Source: Epiperipatus broadwayi (lineage: Eukaryota > Onychophora > Udeonychophora > Euonychophora > Peripatidae). From it: a stretch of 64,000 nucleotides of DNA. Numbering within the stretch: the stretch's first letter is position 1; each line of letters opens with the position of its first letter. Below are positions 25,161 through 37,038 of the stretch, piece after piece. The stretch lies in contig JAQFVV010000002.1 in assembly GCA_028023455.1 (NCBI GenBank), positions 30,015,725 through 30,079,724 of the forward strand, in the 5' to 3' direction. The notes under the pieces are model-generated. The model had not been told where the DNA came from. It saw only the letters and a list, made by a program, of their open reading frames with translations, and made no database searches. A program made the position numbers and the translations under genes.

Positions 25161-25324
25161 AATATCTTTTATCATTATTTTATATATATATATATTGCAT
25201 CACTGTACACTAATATATCTCATGACGTATGAGATTGGGATTATTAAATTCACTTTACGAGATAGAAAGTATGATCAACGTTAATAAATATTTTTTTAGT
25301 TTCAATTCTAGATATTATTTTTAG

Positions 25325-26700
25325 GCATAAGGTAGTGCAATGGGTATAAAAATGGCCCCAAGTTATGCAAACATTTTTATGGCACAACTAGAGTCCTCTA
25401 TACTTAGAAATACTAGGCTGAAATCTCGTACTTGGTTTAGGTATATAAAAGATATTTTCATGATTTGGCGACATAATTAAATTGAATTTTATAGATTCTT
25501 AGATTATATAAATAATTTTAATAAAAATGTAAATTTTTCAATGAATTTTTTGAAAACAATTGCCCATTTTTACGATGGTGAAATTATTTACACTAATAAG
25601 ATTCATATTACTACTGTATATAGTGAACTGACTGATAACCATGCTATTTACATTTTCATAGTAACCACCGAAAACATTTAAAGGCTAATAGTCCCTATAA
25701 TCAATTTTAAAGAATTAGACGGATTTGTACTAATGAGAAATTTCTTCAGCAAAATAATAAAGTTCTATATGTCTAAGTGTGCTAAAATGCAGGCAATTGG
25801 TGAAACTAAGTACAAATTGTAGTATTAATTGGTGGAGCGCTTTCGAAGTTTTATCTTTTCATAATCATAGCAAATGGGTTGTGTGAGCATGATGAAATAT
25901 GTATGACAAATATTTAAATATATGCAAATTTGGATTAGAAAGTCTATTTTTTTGAAAGTGAAAAGCATGCTTTCTTTCGGTTTATAGCATAGGTGTTGTT
26001 AGCTATAAGCCGTGCTTCTTTGATTTTACATTTAGAGCCATGGCATTTTATGCATGCAATAGAAGCAGAAGATGATTTAAACATATAGCTAGTGGACCTT
26101 TGGTGTTCTAAAAAGATAAATCGTATTCGGGTTTATTGAGAGCTCTTTTGTATAAGTATCAGCACTAAGAGTTGTGCAGGATTCACCATAGATTGGTGGA
26201 TATGAGGTATTCTAAAACTTTGTTGGATAATGCAGGAATAAAGTCTTCAGGAAATGAAAGAAAGTAACTTCTTTTACCTAAGAAGAACATGAAGCACTTG
26301 GATGTTCTACCATTCGTTCTCACTTTTAACTAATATTAAACTGTATATTGGAAAAACATTTCAATATATTAAGTTCTACAGATTATTTAAAATGTCATTT
26401 TCAGTTCACCTAAGATTGTACATCAAAGACATAGATCACTTAAAGATATACTTGTCAAAATGAATTTGATTAGCAATTTTGTAAAAGAAAAAGGTTGTTT
26501 TCAATGTAGTGATAAAAGGTATCTTACATTAAACTATATTATTGTGATGAAAAATGTTTCAAAGCACTACTAGTAATTTTAAATGGTGTGTTCGTAATTG
26601 GGTCATTTGTAAAAGTGTAAATTTAATATATTTAATAGTGAAATAGATGTTTGAACCATTACGTAGGTGAATTAGCAAAAAAAGAAATGCTAATGACTTT
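25325..26700 (+). pseudogene. Penelope-like RT relic (second family)
   Basis: Reading + from 25330: GTAMGIKMAPSYANIFMAQLE (RT motif B), then TWFRYIKDIFMIW with the catalytic box as YIKD where YIDD is expected, then FLDYINNFNKNVNFS and HITTVYSELTDNHAIY. After a frameshift near 25645 comes SNHRKHLKANSPYNQF with RIRRICTNE, the usual PLE RT C-terminal order. 25830-26000 interrupts it with a terminal-repeat-like piece. 26480-26560 may be the remnant before the GIY-YIG domain. It lies in TTC9 intron 1. Confidence 0.7.
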
Positions 26701-26711
26701 ATTATTCGATA

Positions 26712-27845
26712 GTAGTCCAAATGCTAATGGCCTTGTTACTTGTTAATTCATACGAAGTCCAAATGCTAATGGCTTTATTACTCGGTAGTTCATAAGAAGT
26801 CTAAATGCTAATGGCTTTATTACTTGGTAATTCATATGAAGACCAAATTCTAATGGCTTTATTACTCGGTATTTACAGTTCAAATGCTAATGGCTTTATT
26901 ACTCTGTATTTCATAAGAAGTCCAAATGCTAATGGCTTTATTACTTGGTAATTCATAAGAAGTCCAAATCCTAATGGCCTTATTACTCGGTAATTCATAT
27001 GAAGTCCAAATGCTAATGGCTTTATTACTTGGTAATTCATACGAAGTCCAAATTATAATGGCTTTATTACTCAATAGTTCATAAGAAATCCAAATGCTAA
27101 GGGCTTTATTACTCTGTATTTCATAAGAAGTCCAAATCCTAATGGCCTTATTACTTGGTAATTCATACGAAGTCCAAATGCTAATGGCTTTATTACTTGG
27201 TAATTCATACGAAGACCAAATTCTAATGGCTTTATTACTCGGTATTTACAGTTCAAATGCTAATGGCTTTATTACTTTGTATTTCATAAGAAGTCCAAAT
27301 GCTCAAATGCTAATGGCTTTATTACTTGGTAATTCATAAGAAGTCCAAATCCTAATGGCCTTATTACTCGGTAATTCATACGAAGTCCAAATGCTAATGG
27401 CTTTATTACTCGGTAGTTAAAGTTCAAATGCTAATGGCTTTATTACTCTGTATTTCATAAGAAGTCCAAATGCTAATGGCTTTATTACGTGGTAATTCAT
27501 AAGAAGTCCAAATCCTAATGGCCTTATTACTCGGTAATTCATATGAAGTCCAAATGCTAATGGCTTTATTACTCAGTAGTTCATAAGAAATCCAAATGCT
27601 AATGGCTTTATTACTCTGTATTTCATAAGAAGTCCAAATGCTAATGGCTTTATTACTCTGTATTTCATAAGAAGTCCAAATACTAATGGTCTTATTACTT
27701 GGTAATTCATACGAAGTCCAAATGCTAATGGCTTTATTACTCGGTAATTCATACTAAGTTCAAATGCTAATGACTTTATTACTCATAATTCATAAGAATT
27801 CCAAATGCTAAGCACTTTATTACTCAGTAGTTCCTAAGAAATTCA
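26712..27845. repeat. 42-bp minisatellite array, about 27 units
   Basis: Tandem units of 42 bp (variants of ccaaatgctaatggctttat followed by tacttggtaattcatacgaagt), with some about 38-bp units carrying a ggtatttacagtt variant. Unit types recur in the same order in blocks near 26830-27000, 27205-27370 and 27410-27560, so larger segments were duplicated. Because 42 is a multiple of three, open frames run through it on both strands. These are not genes. It lies in TTC9 intron 1. Confidence 0.95.
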
Positions 27846-27910
27846 AGTGCCAGAATTGATCCTGGGGCTTTCTGTTCCCAAAGCACATGCTCTACAAACT
27901 ATACCAACTC
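27845..27910 (-). repeat. tRNA-derived SINE-like fragment
   Basis: On the minus strand GGATCAATTCTGG fits the tRNA B box, preceded about 35 bp upstream by GTAGAGCATGTGCTTTGGGA, typical of a tRNA D-arm to anticodon region in old SINEs. The A box is degenerate. The right part near 28000 may belong to the same element. Confidence 0.35.
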
Positions 27911-28252
27911 ATATTCAGTATATATATACACACATACATGTATACACTGTTATGTGTATACATATATATTTAACAAGAGTGTGCAACTTGGCATTGGGAG
28001 ATCCCAGAATTGATTTTACCTCTTCCAGTTTTGGCGTTCGAAGTTCTTATGAAGTCCTAAGCAATAAAACCATTAATCATTTTTTATATTACATTTACAT
28101 ATGTTACATAAACAGTATTTTAAATTTATCTACAAAGTAGTATTTAAAAAAAATTAGCATGTATAAACATAAAAGACAAAATAAATGTTGAAATTACTTC
28201 GAATAACTATTATATGTATACTTCTTAATTTTAGAATCTATTTATTTTGTAG

Positions 28253-28438
28253 CATGTCTTCTTCAAAGCAAGGATGTGAGATACGACAGAATAATTGAAT
28301 ACTGTGAAAATGTTTTGCAACTTTCTCCCAAAAATGTGAAAGCTCTTTACAGAAAGGGATTAGCATACTTTCACAGCCGGAATTTTGATAAATCGTTAGA
28401 GGCGTTTCATCTTGCAGATGCTCTGTCACCAAAACCAG
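28253..28438 (+). CDS. TTC9-family TPR protein, coding exon 2
   Basis: Bounded by a TTTTGTAG acceptor (28245-28252) and a CCAG|GTATT donor (28438/28439). It completes the Ala codon split from exon 1 and reads ACLLQSKDVRYDRIIEYC (rest of TPR2), then LSPKNVKALYRKGLAYFHSR and DKSLEAFHLADALSPKP (TPR3). The YRKGLAYF-type string is where TTC9 proteins have YRAGVAFF. Phase 1 at both ends, so it is compatible with exons 1 and 3. Confidence 0.9.
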
Positions 28439-28546
28439 GTATTAACTGGATTGAGTTATTAAATAAATAAAACTTTTTCTTTTTTGTTCTGTTACATGCA
28501 ATTTTTAGATCTTTTTGATAAATTATAATATTTGTCATGATTTTTA

Positions 28547-29006
28547 AACAAGGCAAAACTCTCCATACAGTAGTGCCACCCTGTGCCAACCAGAGTAATC
28601 AATGAATGCCAGAAGGCTTGTGTATAAAATTCCTATCTAGTGCCTATTCATCCAATATCCCCAGACTAGTTTCTGGCTTGTAGCCTTCGTCAGTGAGGAG
28701 CCTTGGATCTGAGAGCACTGCACCTAGATCTTAGGATCTAATGCAACCCTCCAGCAACCACCTTTTAACTTTACTTCACTACAAAACTATGAGAATGAAA
28801 TTGAAAACACAATAATATTTCCAATCTAAGCTCACTAGCTTATATAATCATATTGGATGAGTAGGCACTAAATAGGGATTTTATGCACAACCCTTTTGGC
28901 ATTCATTGATTACTCTGGTTGGCACAGAGTGGCACTACTGTATGGAGAGTTTTGCCTTGTTTAAGAACAATTATGTGCTAGTATAAGAGATAGTGATCAT
29001 GTGATA
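28547..29006. mobile_element. Retrozyme-like insertion with 12-bp target duplication
   Basis: Flanked by tcatgattttta (28535-28546 and 29007-29018). Minus-oriented from 28547, flips to plus orientation near 28855, with the same terminal motif (aaggcaaaactctcc) at both ends in inverted orientation. It lies 0.1 kb into TTC9 intron 2. Confidence 0.8.
28658..28699 (-). ncRNA. Type I hammerhead ribozyme (retrozyme family)
   Basis: Minus strand, intact core: UCCUCA, CUGACGA, stem II GGC-UACAA-GCC, GAA, ACUAGU, C, then UGGGGA. Stem II is the GGC/GCC version; the loop has a single change (UACAA for CACAA). Confidence 0.75.
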
Positions 29007-29018
29007 TCATGATTTTTA

Positions 29019-29807
29019 TTGACCATTTTTACAATACAATACAGTGCTCTATAAACAGAAATTAAAAATAAAAATCTGTTATATAAATAGCCATCATTAT
29101 TAATGATATTAAATTGCCATTATAATCCAGTACACATTTGTACTTTTTTAACTGGTTTCTGAATGAAGCTCACATTATTAGAAGGTATTCTGCAGCTTTA
29201 ATTAGATTGCCACTAAATACACTAAGCATATAATGTTAATCATTTAAAAATAATTTAATACTACAAATTGTTCAGCATTACTAGAAAATATGGTTCTTTA
29301 GTATTTTTCAACCAATGATGTATGATCTTTAAGATAACGTCTCCAAGTGATTTGCGGACAAATGTAATCGCTAAAATTTGTCCCCAGATCACGTGGACCC
29401 GGCACGTTAAAGATCGCAAGATTAGATTGATATGTCTTCCGGGTAATACGTCATTGGTTGGAAAATACTAAAGATGACGTCAGGTAGATAGATAATGAGC
29501 AACAATTGGTAATCGGATAGAAGATGACCATCGGGTAGATAACGAGCATCACCATGTTTGTTGATCATATATATATTTAAAAGTAATGCATGTTTTAATG
29601 GCACCAAATGAGCAGTAATTGTAAGAGATCTGACGATTACATTGGCATTCATGCAATATCTAAACATAATAACTTCATGCTTTTTACTTGTGAAATTTGA
29701 ATACAGTAGTTTGTTTTTTGTTTTTTTTTTATTTTCTGCTATTTAGTTATACAGTACCAGAAATTATGAATGGTAAAAGTTTAAATATAATTTAATCCCA
29801 CTAGATG
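29019..29807. other. Intronic sequence with one unclassified GC-richer segment
   Basis: 29330-29660 is less AT-rich, with repeated gggtagata-like motifs (29440-29545), but no family is recognised. The minus open frame at 29422-29667 looks like chance. Confidence 0.35.
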
Positions 29808-32525
29808 GCGGTGCTATAAAAATGCTGAATTAGTTGCTGAGAGATTCCTGATTTCGTTTAAGGAGAAGTCACAGTGCATCACATCACATTAGTAATATGA
29901 TAGAGACTAGAAATAAAAATAGAAACAATAGTGAAAGATGTGGATGGAGAGTGAATGATAAGAATAAGTTATAAGAGTACAAAATAAAAGTTGAAGAAAC
30001 CTAAGTTGGTTGGGGATGAGTCTAAGGACTGGTGTGATGAAATAGAAAAAGTGGCAAATAGGGTTTTAGGTGAGAATATTCAGAAGAATAAAAGTAATAG
30101 GAAGTGAGAGTTAGTTAAAGTGTAAAAGAGAGGGGAAAAACATCCAGCAAATATAAGGGTGCTATTAAGAACAAAGAAAGTGAAAAAGATATTAATGCTA
30201 AATGGGAAAAGTACTTAAAAAAAAAGAAGTTGGCTAAAATAGATAATTATAGAGCGAGAATGAAATTGAATAGTTAATTTGTTGGAGGATATTAATAAAA
30301 ATGGAAGAGATGGGAGTAAAAAAATTTGGAATTACATTAAAAGGAGAAATGTAGGGGGGGGGGGGGGAGAGATATTATTACTAGATGATGAGGGAATAGT
30401 GTGTAGCTCTAAAGAAGATTTAAAGAGAATCTTAAATAGATATGTAATGGATATAGAAAAGATGTTAGATGTGAAGGACAGAGTGATAGAAAACATGAAA
30501 GCATATAATAATGGGAATATTAGGTTTACAAAAAATGAACTGAAGGTGGCAGGGAAGGAATTGAAAAGTGGAAAGGCAAGAGGTTTACATGGATGGGGTG
30601 CAAAGATGGTAATGAATTTAGGGCATAGGGCGAAAGTAAAGCTATTATCCTGTTTCAATAAGATGGCACTGAAGAGAGTTTTTCCAGGTAGTTATTCAAA
30701 GAATAAGATTATTATTTAAAGGGAATGGTAAGGATCATAGAAAGTTAAACAATTATAGACCGATATTAGTAACATCAATTTTATATAAAGTTTTCTCATA
30801 TATGGTGACTGAAAGAGTTGCAAAATGGATGGAAGAGAATAATGTAGTGGGGGAAATGCAAGGAGGTTTTAGATCGGATAAGCATATAGGAGATAGTTTA
30901 TTTGTAGTTACACAACTTATGGATATGAGTAGGAATTCAGGTATAGACAGTTATATATGAGTTTTATAGATATAGAGAAGGCATATGATAGAGTAAATAG
31001 AAATAGATTATGGGCAAGTTTAGCAAATTTGGGAATGGATGAAGTTTTACTGGATATTATTAAGAAATTGTATGAAAATAAACTATATGTATCAATTAGA
31101 GGATATAGAATCAGTTAAAGTTAAAAATTGGGTGGGACTAAGGCAAGGATGCCCTATTTTACCTATTTTGTTTTTGTTGTATTTGAGTGAAATGGAGAGA
31201 GCAATAGAAAGACTAGGAAGGGGGATAGAGATACCATTAATAGGTGACAAGGGAGTATATTCTTTATCGGGTCTTTTTTTTTTTTGTGAATGATGTCTTT
31301 TTGTGTGCAGAAAGAAGAGAAGATATGGAAGCTATGCTGGGAACATGTGCAAGGGTGGGTAAAGAGATGGGGATTAAATTTAGTTAAGAAAAATCAAATA
31401 TAATGATGGTTAATACTGGGGAAAGAGAAGATGTAGAATATTTATTGAGGGATATAAAGTTAAGTGTGGTGAATAGATATAGTTATTTGGGAATCATCTT
31501 AAGTAATCAGAAAAATTGCTTGGATGAATGGGAGAAAAAATTGATAAATGAAGCAAAGAAAAGAAAGGGATTAATAAAAGCTAGCATTGTATGGAAAGGA
31601 GTTGCAGTAGCAGGATTAACATATGGTAATGATGCGTTATATATTATAAAGGGGTATTAGATTACTTAGAAAAAGTGCAAAGGAAAGTAAGAAGACATGC
31701 TTTAGATGCATGAGATGGTCAAGGTTTTATATGAGAGATGCAAAAATTAATATGAAAATTTTTTGGTAGATTGCAGTTTATGGATAATAAAAGAATAGTC
31801 AAAATGGTATTTAATTGGGTTACAAGCAAAGAGCAGGCAACAAGATGGGTGAGAAAGGTAATGTGGTAGGCAAAAGATTTGAATAAAGAATTTATATCAG
31901 TATATACAAAAGGTGGGATGATTCTGTTAGGAGGATTGTTGAGTGTTATAGTGGTAAGGAGTGGGATAGAAGAATAGATGCATTAATAAAGAATAGGGAG
32001 TTGGAGAATTAGCATGGAGAGTAAAAAGAGTTTAAATATATATAGAAGTAAATGGAACATTGGGTGTGAGTTAATTTATGATAATAGCAAGGAAAGTAGT
32101 TTATTGTTTAAGGTTTGAACGGGATTTTTAGCAACAAGAGAATGTACACGTAAATAGAAAAATATAGATGATTTAGTCTGCAAATTGTGTAAGGAAGGCC
32201 TAGAAAATATTAGGCATCTATTAATTGAATGTAAATGCTTGAAAGCAGAAAGGGTATAAATAATGAAGTTATGGAAGAATAAATATGAACAAAATGATTA
32301 TACTGAAAGTGGTTACTGGTTTTTATGCTGGGTTTGGGAAAAGATAAGAATTTAGATATAATAACTGTAGATTTGACAAAGATTATGTTGTGGAAATGGA
32401 ATGGAGCAGATTATTGGGAAAACATAGGGTGGGGAATGGAAAGGGAAGGTTAAGTGGCTAACAGGTTTCTCTGGGCATAGTTTCTGAGAGATTCCTGACT
32501 CTGTTTAAAGGAGAAGTCACAGTGC
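29808..32525 (+). mobile_element. CR1-like LINE copy, 5'-truncated, in TTC9 intron 2
   Basis: A short 3' end of one copy (29808-29890) is followed by a longer copy starting in the endonuclease (29890). The linker frame 30279-30719 matches the 17.2-17.5 kb region (LDVKDRVIENMKAYNNGNI). The RT has DIEKAYDRVNRNRLW (30966-31013), GLRQGCPI (31135-31160) and NYLGI-like RYSYLGIILSNQ (31470-31515). The zinc knuckle is near 32170-32230. The 3' tail is ACATCAC. It has many stops. A run of about 14 G at 30354-30368 interrupts the linker frame. Confidence 0.8.
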
Positions 32526-33385
32526 ATTACATCACATTAGATTTGGAAAAGACTTTATGTCAGTATACTTGGTCAAAAGGTGAGATAATTGTGTTAGGAG
32601 GCTTGTTGAGTGTTATCAATCAATCAATAGTATTCAGTCCAAGACACAGATCCAGAGAGTAGTCACAATATCAATTTATCCATTCTTCCATTCTATTCTC
32701 TTCCTTGCCCATTTCTTCAACTCCACATAAGTCTTCCATCTCTTATATCATCCAATAATGTCAACTCTTCCATCCTTTTTTAATTCCACTCGCCATTCCC
32801 TCCAAAACATCTTTCATTAAACTATAATTTGAGTGTTATAGTGGTAAAGAATGGGATAGAAGAATAAATGCATTAATAAAAAATAGGAAGCTAGAGAGAT
32901 GGATAACTAGTATGGAGAGTAAAAAGAGTTTAAATATATATATAGAAGTCAACAGAATATTGGGTGGCTCAAATAGAACCTTTAGCAATAAGGGAATGGA
33001 ATATACACATAAATGGAAAAATATGGGTGATTTAGTCTGCAAATTATGTAAGGAAGGCATGGAAAATATTAGTCATCTGCTAATTGACTGTGAATGCCTA
33101 CAAGCAGAAAGTATACAAAGTTGTGGAAAAATAAATATAAACAAAGTGATTATACAGAAAGTGGATTCTTGGTTTTTATGCTGGGTTTGGAAAAAGATAA
33201 GGGAGATCTAGATATATAAGGCCATAGAGTGGACAAAGATGATGTTGTGGGAATGGGACGGAGTAGGATAAAATGGGAAAAACTTGGTTTGGGGAATGAG
33301 AAGGTAAAGTGGCTAACGAGTTTCTCTGGGCATAGTGGCTGAGAGATTTCTGATTTCGATAAAGGAGAAATCATATCACATCTCA
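32526..33385 (+). mobile_element. CR1-like LINE fragment carrying a nested RTE insertion
   Basis: C-terminal part of the same LINE. At 32912-33211 it reads KWKNMGDLVCKLCKEGMENI with SHLLIDC, the CCHC knuckle. It ends in a tail of ATCAC repeats (33365-33380). Interrupted at 32617-32828 by a later insertion. Confidence 0.75.
32617..32828 (-). mobile_element. 5'-truncated RTE-like LINE 3' end, 11-bp target duplication
   Basis: Flanked by ttgagtgttat (32606-32616 and 32829-32839). On the minus strand it reads as an RTE C-terminal tail with frameshifts (VLEGMASGIKKG, LLDDIRDGRL) and ends in a TGAT repeat tail, usual for RTE elements. It entered the CR1-like copy after that copy was in place. Confidence 0.75.
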
Positions 33386-33389
33386 TATG

Positions 33390-34185
33390 AAATTAAAAAT
33401 TTAAATTTTACGCTAATTTTTTGCTACAATTGTTTGCAAACTACAAAAATGTATTGTTGTTGAGGAAATGGATGAAAATTGAGTTTTAAGATTTCTTATG
33501 CAGTCAGATAGACAAAAAAAAATTAAATACAACTGTATAAAGAGGCACTATATCAATTCAGATATTTTTTCCTGCAAAGAGTGAGTAGTGATATTAAATG
33601 GCATGTTGATATGGCTATATTCTCAATAGTTGTTGAAAAGACCTTGGATCTCTACTACAGTTGTACAAGGATTGTAGTCTTTACATCGTCATCAGTTGGT
33701 TATGTCAAATGTTCACCAGTTGTTTATTACTTAGAAACTTTTTGTCTTAAATGGTACAACAAGACTGTTAACACAGCTCTGAATTATTGGTTTAAAGTCG
33801 GAATGCAGTTTGTTTAATTTTTCAATAATTTCACTTTGATCTTTAATTTTCTATGAGTAGAGTTATTTTATTTCTTTTTGACTTTGGTTTTATCAAAATA
33901 GAATTATTTGATCTGTAAAAATAGAAAAAATAACTTTACACTACTGGACTTTTGCACCAATTTGTATATACAGTACTTATTTTTATTTTTTTCTAAAACA
34001 AATAACACTTAAGCAAACATTCTAAATGTATAAACATATATCATCTTACTAGACAAAATATTACTTTTTTTTTCTTAAGAAGTAAATTTTTCCAAAGTTA
34101 TCATCTACTGTGATTCACATGTTGTTTAATTCTATATATTGGAAAATAAATGTAAGAAGAGGAAAATAGATTATTAAAATAATTT
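33390..34185. other. AT-rich intronic sequence
   Basis: Contains a 78-codon + open frame (33581-33817) with slightly better composition but no recognised domain. Otherwise simple AT-rich DNA. Confidence 0.35.
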
Positions 34186-34187
34186 TA

Positions 34188-34619
34188 AGCCAATAAGCTA
34201 ATGCACATGCACTTTGTAGATTTAACTATATAAATGAATACTCTCACTTTCCAAACACAAGATAAAGTCTTTGTGAAAAGTTAGAATTGAATCATCTATC
34301 TTTTTGACCCAAATGTTTATGTACGGGCAAATCTTAAGCATTTGGGAATGAGAGCATGAGGATGTTAATCAATCACTTTAAATTACATTTTACTATGCCT
34401 GAATGAATGGCGCTTACGAAATTTCTAGAATTTACGATACGTCATTCTTATTAAATTATTACCAAATACTTAAGATTTTCCCATACATAAACATTTGGGT
34501 TGAAAAGATAGATGATTCATTCTATCTTTTCACAAAAACTTTATCTTGTGTTTGGAAAGTGAGGGTATTCATTTATATAGTTAAATCTACAAAGCGCATG
34601 TGCATTAGCTTATTGGCTT
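34188..34619. mobile_element. MITE with ~155-bp terminal inverted repeats
   Basis: The left arm (agccaataagctaatgcaca onward, to about 34345) is mirrored by the right arm (about 34463-34619). Arms differ at few sites. Both ends abut TA, consistent with a mariner-type TA duplication. The non-repeated centre is about 115 bp. The + open frame at 34403-34624 runs through the right arm and is not a gene. Confidence 0.75.
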
Positions 34620-35015
34620 ATTAATATTACGGTTTATAAAAACATAGCACTATATAAAATAAATGTCTTAAAATAATTTTAGTAAACCACGGGAATTATT
34701 CAAAGGAATTTATAAATTAAAATCAATTTTAAAAAAAGTGAGGGAAATAAGAAAATTGTTAAAATTAAATGAAAGGACAAGAATAAGTTAAACAAAGTGT
34801 TGCAATGATTTATAATAATTGTGCTCTGCAAGTGTAATATGGTAGACTCAAGAATTAACTGTTTTTGGACTCAAGAATTAACTGTTTTTGGATCAGTTCC
34901 TAGCCAATTAGAATAAAAAAGTCAGTTTGGTCGCTCGACTGTAACTGTTTTACTAAATGTGCCATTTGAATTCTCAAATATCACGTGTCCTCTGCTCCTA
35001 ACTATATGATTATTA

Positions 35016-35411
35016 AAACAGGCAAAATTCTCTATACGTATTGCCATTCAGTGCAAGCTGAAATAATCAATGGATGTCAGAAGACTTGTGCATAAAATCC
35101 CCATCTAGTGCCTACTTAACCAATATCCCAGACCAGTTTCTGGCTTGTGGCGTTCATCAGTGAGGAGCCTTGGATCTGAGAGCCCTGCCCCTAGATCTTA
35201 GGATCTAATGCAACCCTTCAGCAGCCACCTTTTATCTCTACTTAACTACAAAACTATGAGACAAATTGAAAACACCATAATATTTTCAATCTAAGCGCAT
35301 CAGCTTATATCTGGCTTGCACTGAGTGGCAATACGTATAGAGAGTTTTACCTGTTTTAATAACAGTTAAGAGCAAGCATAAGAAATAGTGATCATGTGAT
35401 GTTTATTGGCT
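35016..35411. mobile_element. Retrozyme-like insertion with 13-bp target duplication
   Basis: Flanked by tatatgattatta (35003-35015 and 35412-35424). Minus-oriented, flipping near 35310. The hammerhead at about 35127-35168 is partly mutated (stem I to four pairs, stem II CGC/GCC). Confidence 0.8.
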
Positions 35412-35933
35412 TATATGATTATTATTTAAAATTATACAGAGAAGGTTTTTATTTAATATGTATAAGAATAAAATCATTGAAGAAAGAAAAAAAGGTGTAA
35501 ACGTAAAATTTATAAAATATTTATGTAGATCGTATATATTCAGTAATAGGAAAATTATATTAGCCATTTTTGGTTATGAAATAAAAGTTTATAAATAAGT
35601 AAATATACACTATATGTGATATAATTTGGTTGAGAATTACATAAATTTAAAATTATAACGATTATTGTTAAATGGGAAAATTTAGATGCTAATAAGATCT
35701 TGGTTCGAACATTTTTTTATTTCTTTCTTGATTGCTTTATCTGGGTTTCAAATTTTTTTTTAGCAAGTATGATTTTGTCAGGAAGCAAAAAAATAATACA
35801 AAATATAAGGATTGTAAGACAGTGAATTATAGATGGAATATATTTTTATCTGAAAATTAAGTTGGATTTAGAAAAAATACATGCATGAAGATATACTTAT
35901 CTAGAACTATTTAGAAAGAAAAATGAACATTAA

Positions 35934-36231
35934 ATAAACAATGAGGATTGCCAATTCCTCTACAAGCTTTATGATAAATGCTTAGCCAGAGCCAGCACTT
36001 GAAATATCTTCGTCAGGAACCCCTCCCCAAACCCCTGATTATGGTTACATGCTTTGGCACTCCTCAGAAAGATGTCAGGGTAGGTTCAGACACTAGATCT
36101 AAAAATACCAACCCAAAGCCAAGCACTTATCAAAAAGTTATCTATAGTGGAAAATCTGAAATTATCAGACATGTCTTCAAACCCAGCTATCCAACTCAAA
36201 TAGCTATATGGGGCAATCCTCATTATTTATA
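35934..36231. mobile_element. MITE with 19-bp terminal inverted repeats
   Basis: Ends in ataaacaatgaggattgcc (35934-35952) and, inverted, the same with one mismatch (36213-36231). The interior is less AT-rich. An 84-codon + frame (35978-36232) resembles no known protein. Confidence 0.65.
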
Positions 36232-36377
36232 ACTTACAAGCTTAAGAGATAGGGTCATGTGATCTATGACTCTTATTTTAACGTTAAATAAATCCGGTAA
36301 AGGTATTAAACATTATGAATTGAGTTACATTGATTGATGTCAAAATTGGAAAAGAATAAAAATCTTTATGCTGTTCT

Positions 36378-36565
36378 TCCATAAAATAATAATCAGAAAA
36401 TAATAATAAATTCTTTGTAACAGCTATATAAATATCAATAATAATTTTACACATAAAAAGCCTTTTTTCGCATCTGGTTTGGTGCCCTTTTTATGTGTAA
36501 AATTATTACTGATATTTATATAGCTGTTATAAAGAATTTATAGTTATTTTCTGATTACTGTTTTA
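36378..36565. repeat. Fold-back hairpin element, arms ~80 bp
   Basis: aaaataataatcagaaaata through tacacataaaaag is mirrored by ctttttatgtgtaaaattat through the complement of the left end. A central spacer of about 20 bp is left. No known superfamily. Confidence 0.65.
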
Positions 36566-36996
36566 TTGATTGATGTATAAAACTGTAAAAATCAGAAGAA
36601 AAAATTGTGAATGTGGAATTTATATAAAAATTAAAAAATAAAATATTGAAAAAAGTTATTTCTAAGAAATAATTGGAAATTTAATTGTCTTAAGTAAAAT
36701 GCTTTAATATATATGTTTTACAATATGTAATTAAAAAAAAAATATTGGTTCGCTATGAATTGTTTAGAATATGATCATTTATATCAATGTTTTCAGATTT
36801 CAATAAAAACATGATTAGTTATGCTATGAGTAAAAGTATAACAACTACTGTTTCCTGTTGCATTGTCAAATGTATATCATATAATATTCAGAGCAAAACT
36901 CTCCATACAGTAGTGCCACCTGTGCTAAACAGAGTAATCAATTGATGCCAGAAGGCTTGTGCAGAAAATCCCTATCTAATGTCTACTCATCCAATA

Positions 36997-37038
36997 TCCC
37001 CAGACTAGTTTCTGGCTTGTGGCCTTCGTCAGTGAGGA
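36997..37038 (-). ncRNA. Type I hammerhead ribozyme (retrozyme family)
   Basis: Minus strand, fully intact: UCCUCA with UGGGGA, CUGACGA, GGC-CACAA-GCC, GAA, ACUAGU and C. Confidence 0.75.

Noticed and set aside
26880-27339. Repetitive proteins encoded on both strands
   Set aside because: They are frames through the 42-bp minisatellite and appear on both strands because the unit is a multiple of three.
26712-27845. CRISPR-like array
   Set aside because: Units are contiguous, degenerate and without unique spacers, in an animal intron.
30332-30658. 108-codon minus open frame
   Set aside because: Antisense of the CR1-like linker region at 30279-30719.
33581-33817. 78-codon + open frame as a gene
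   Set aside because: No domain, no splice signals recognised, within TTC9 intron 2; left as unassigned.
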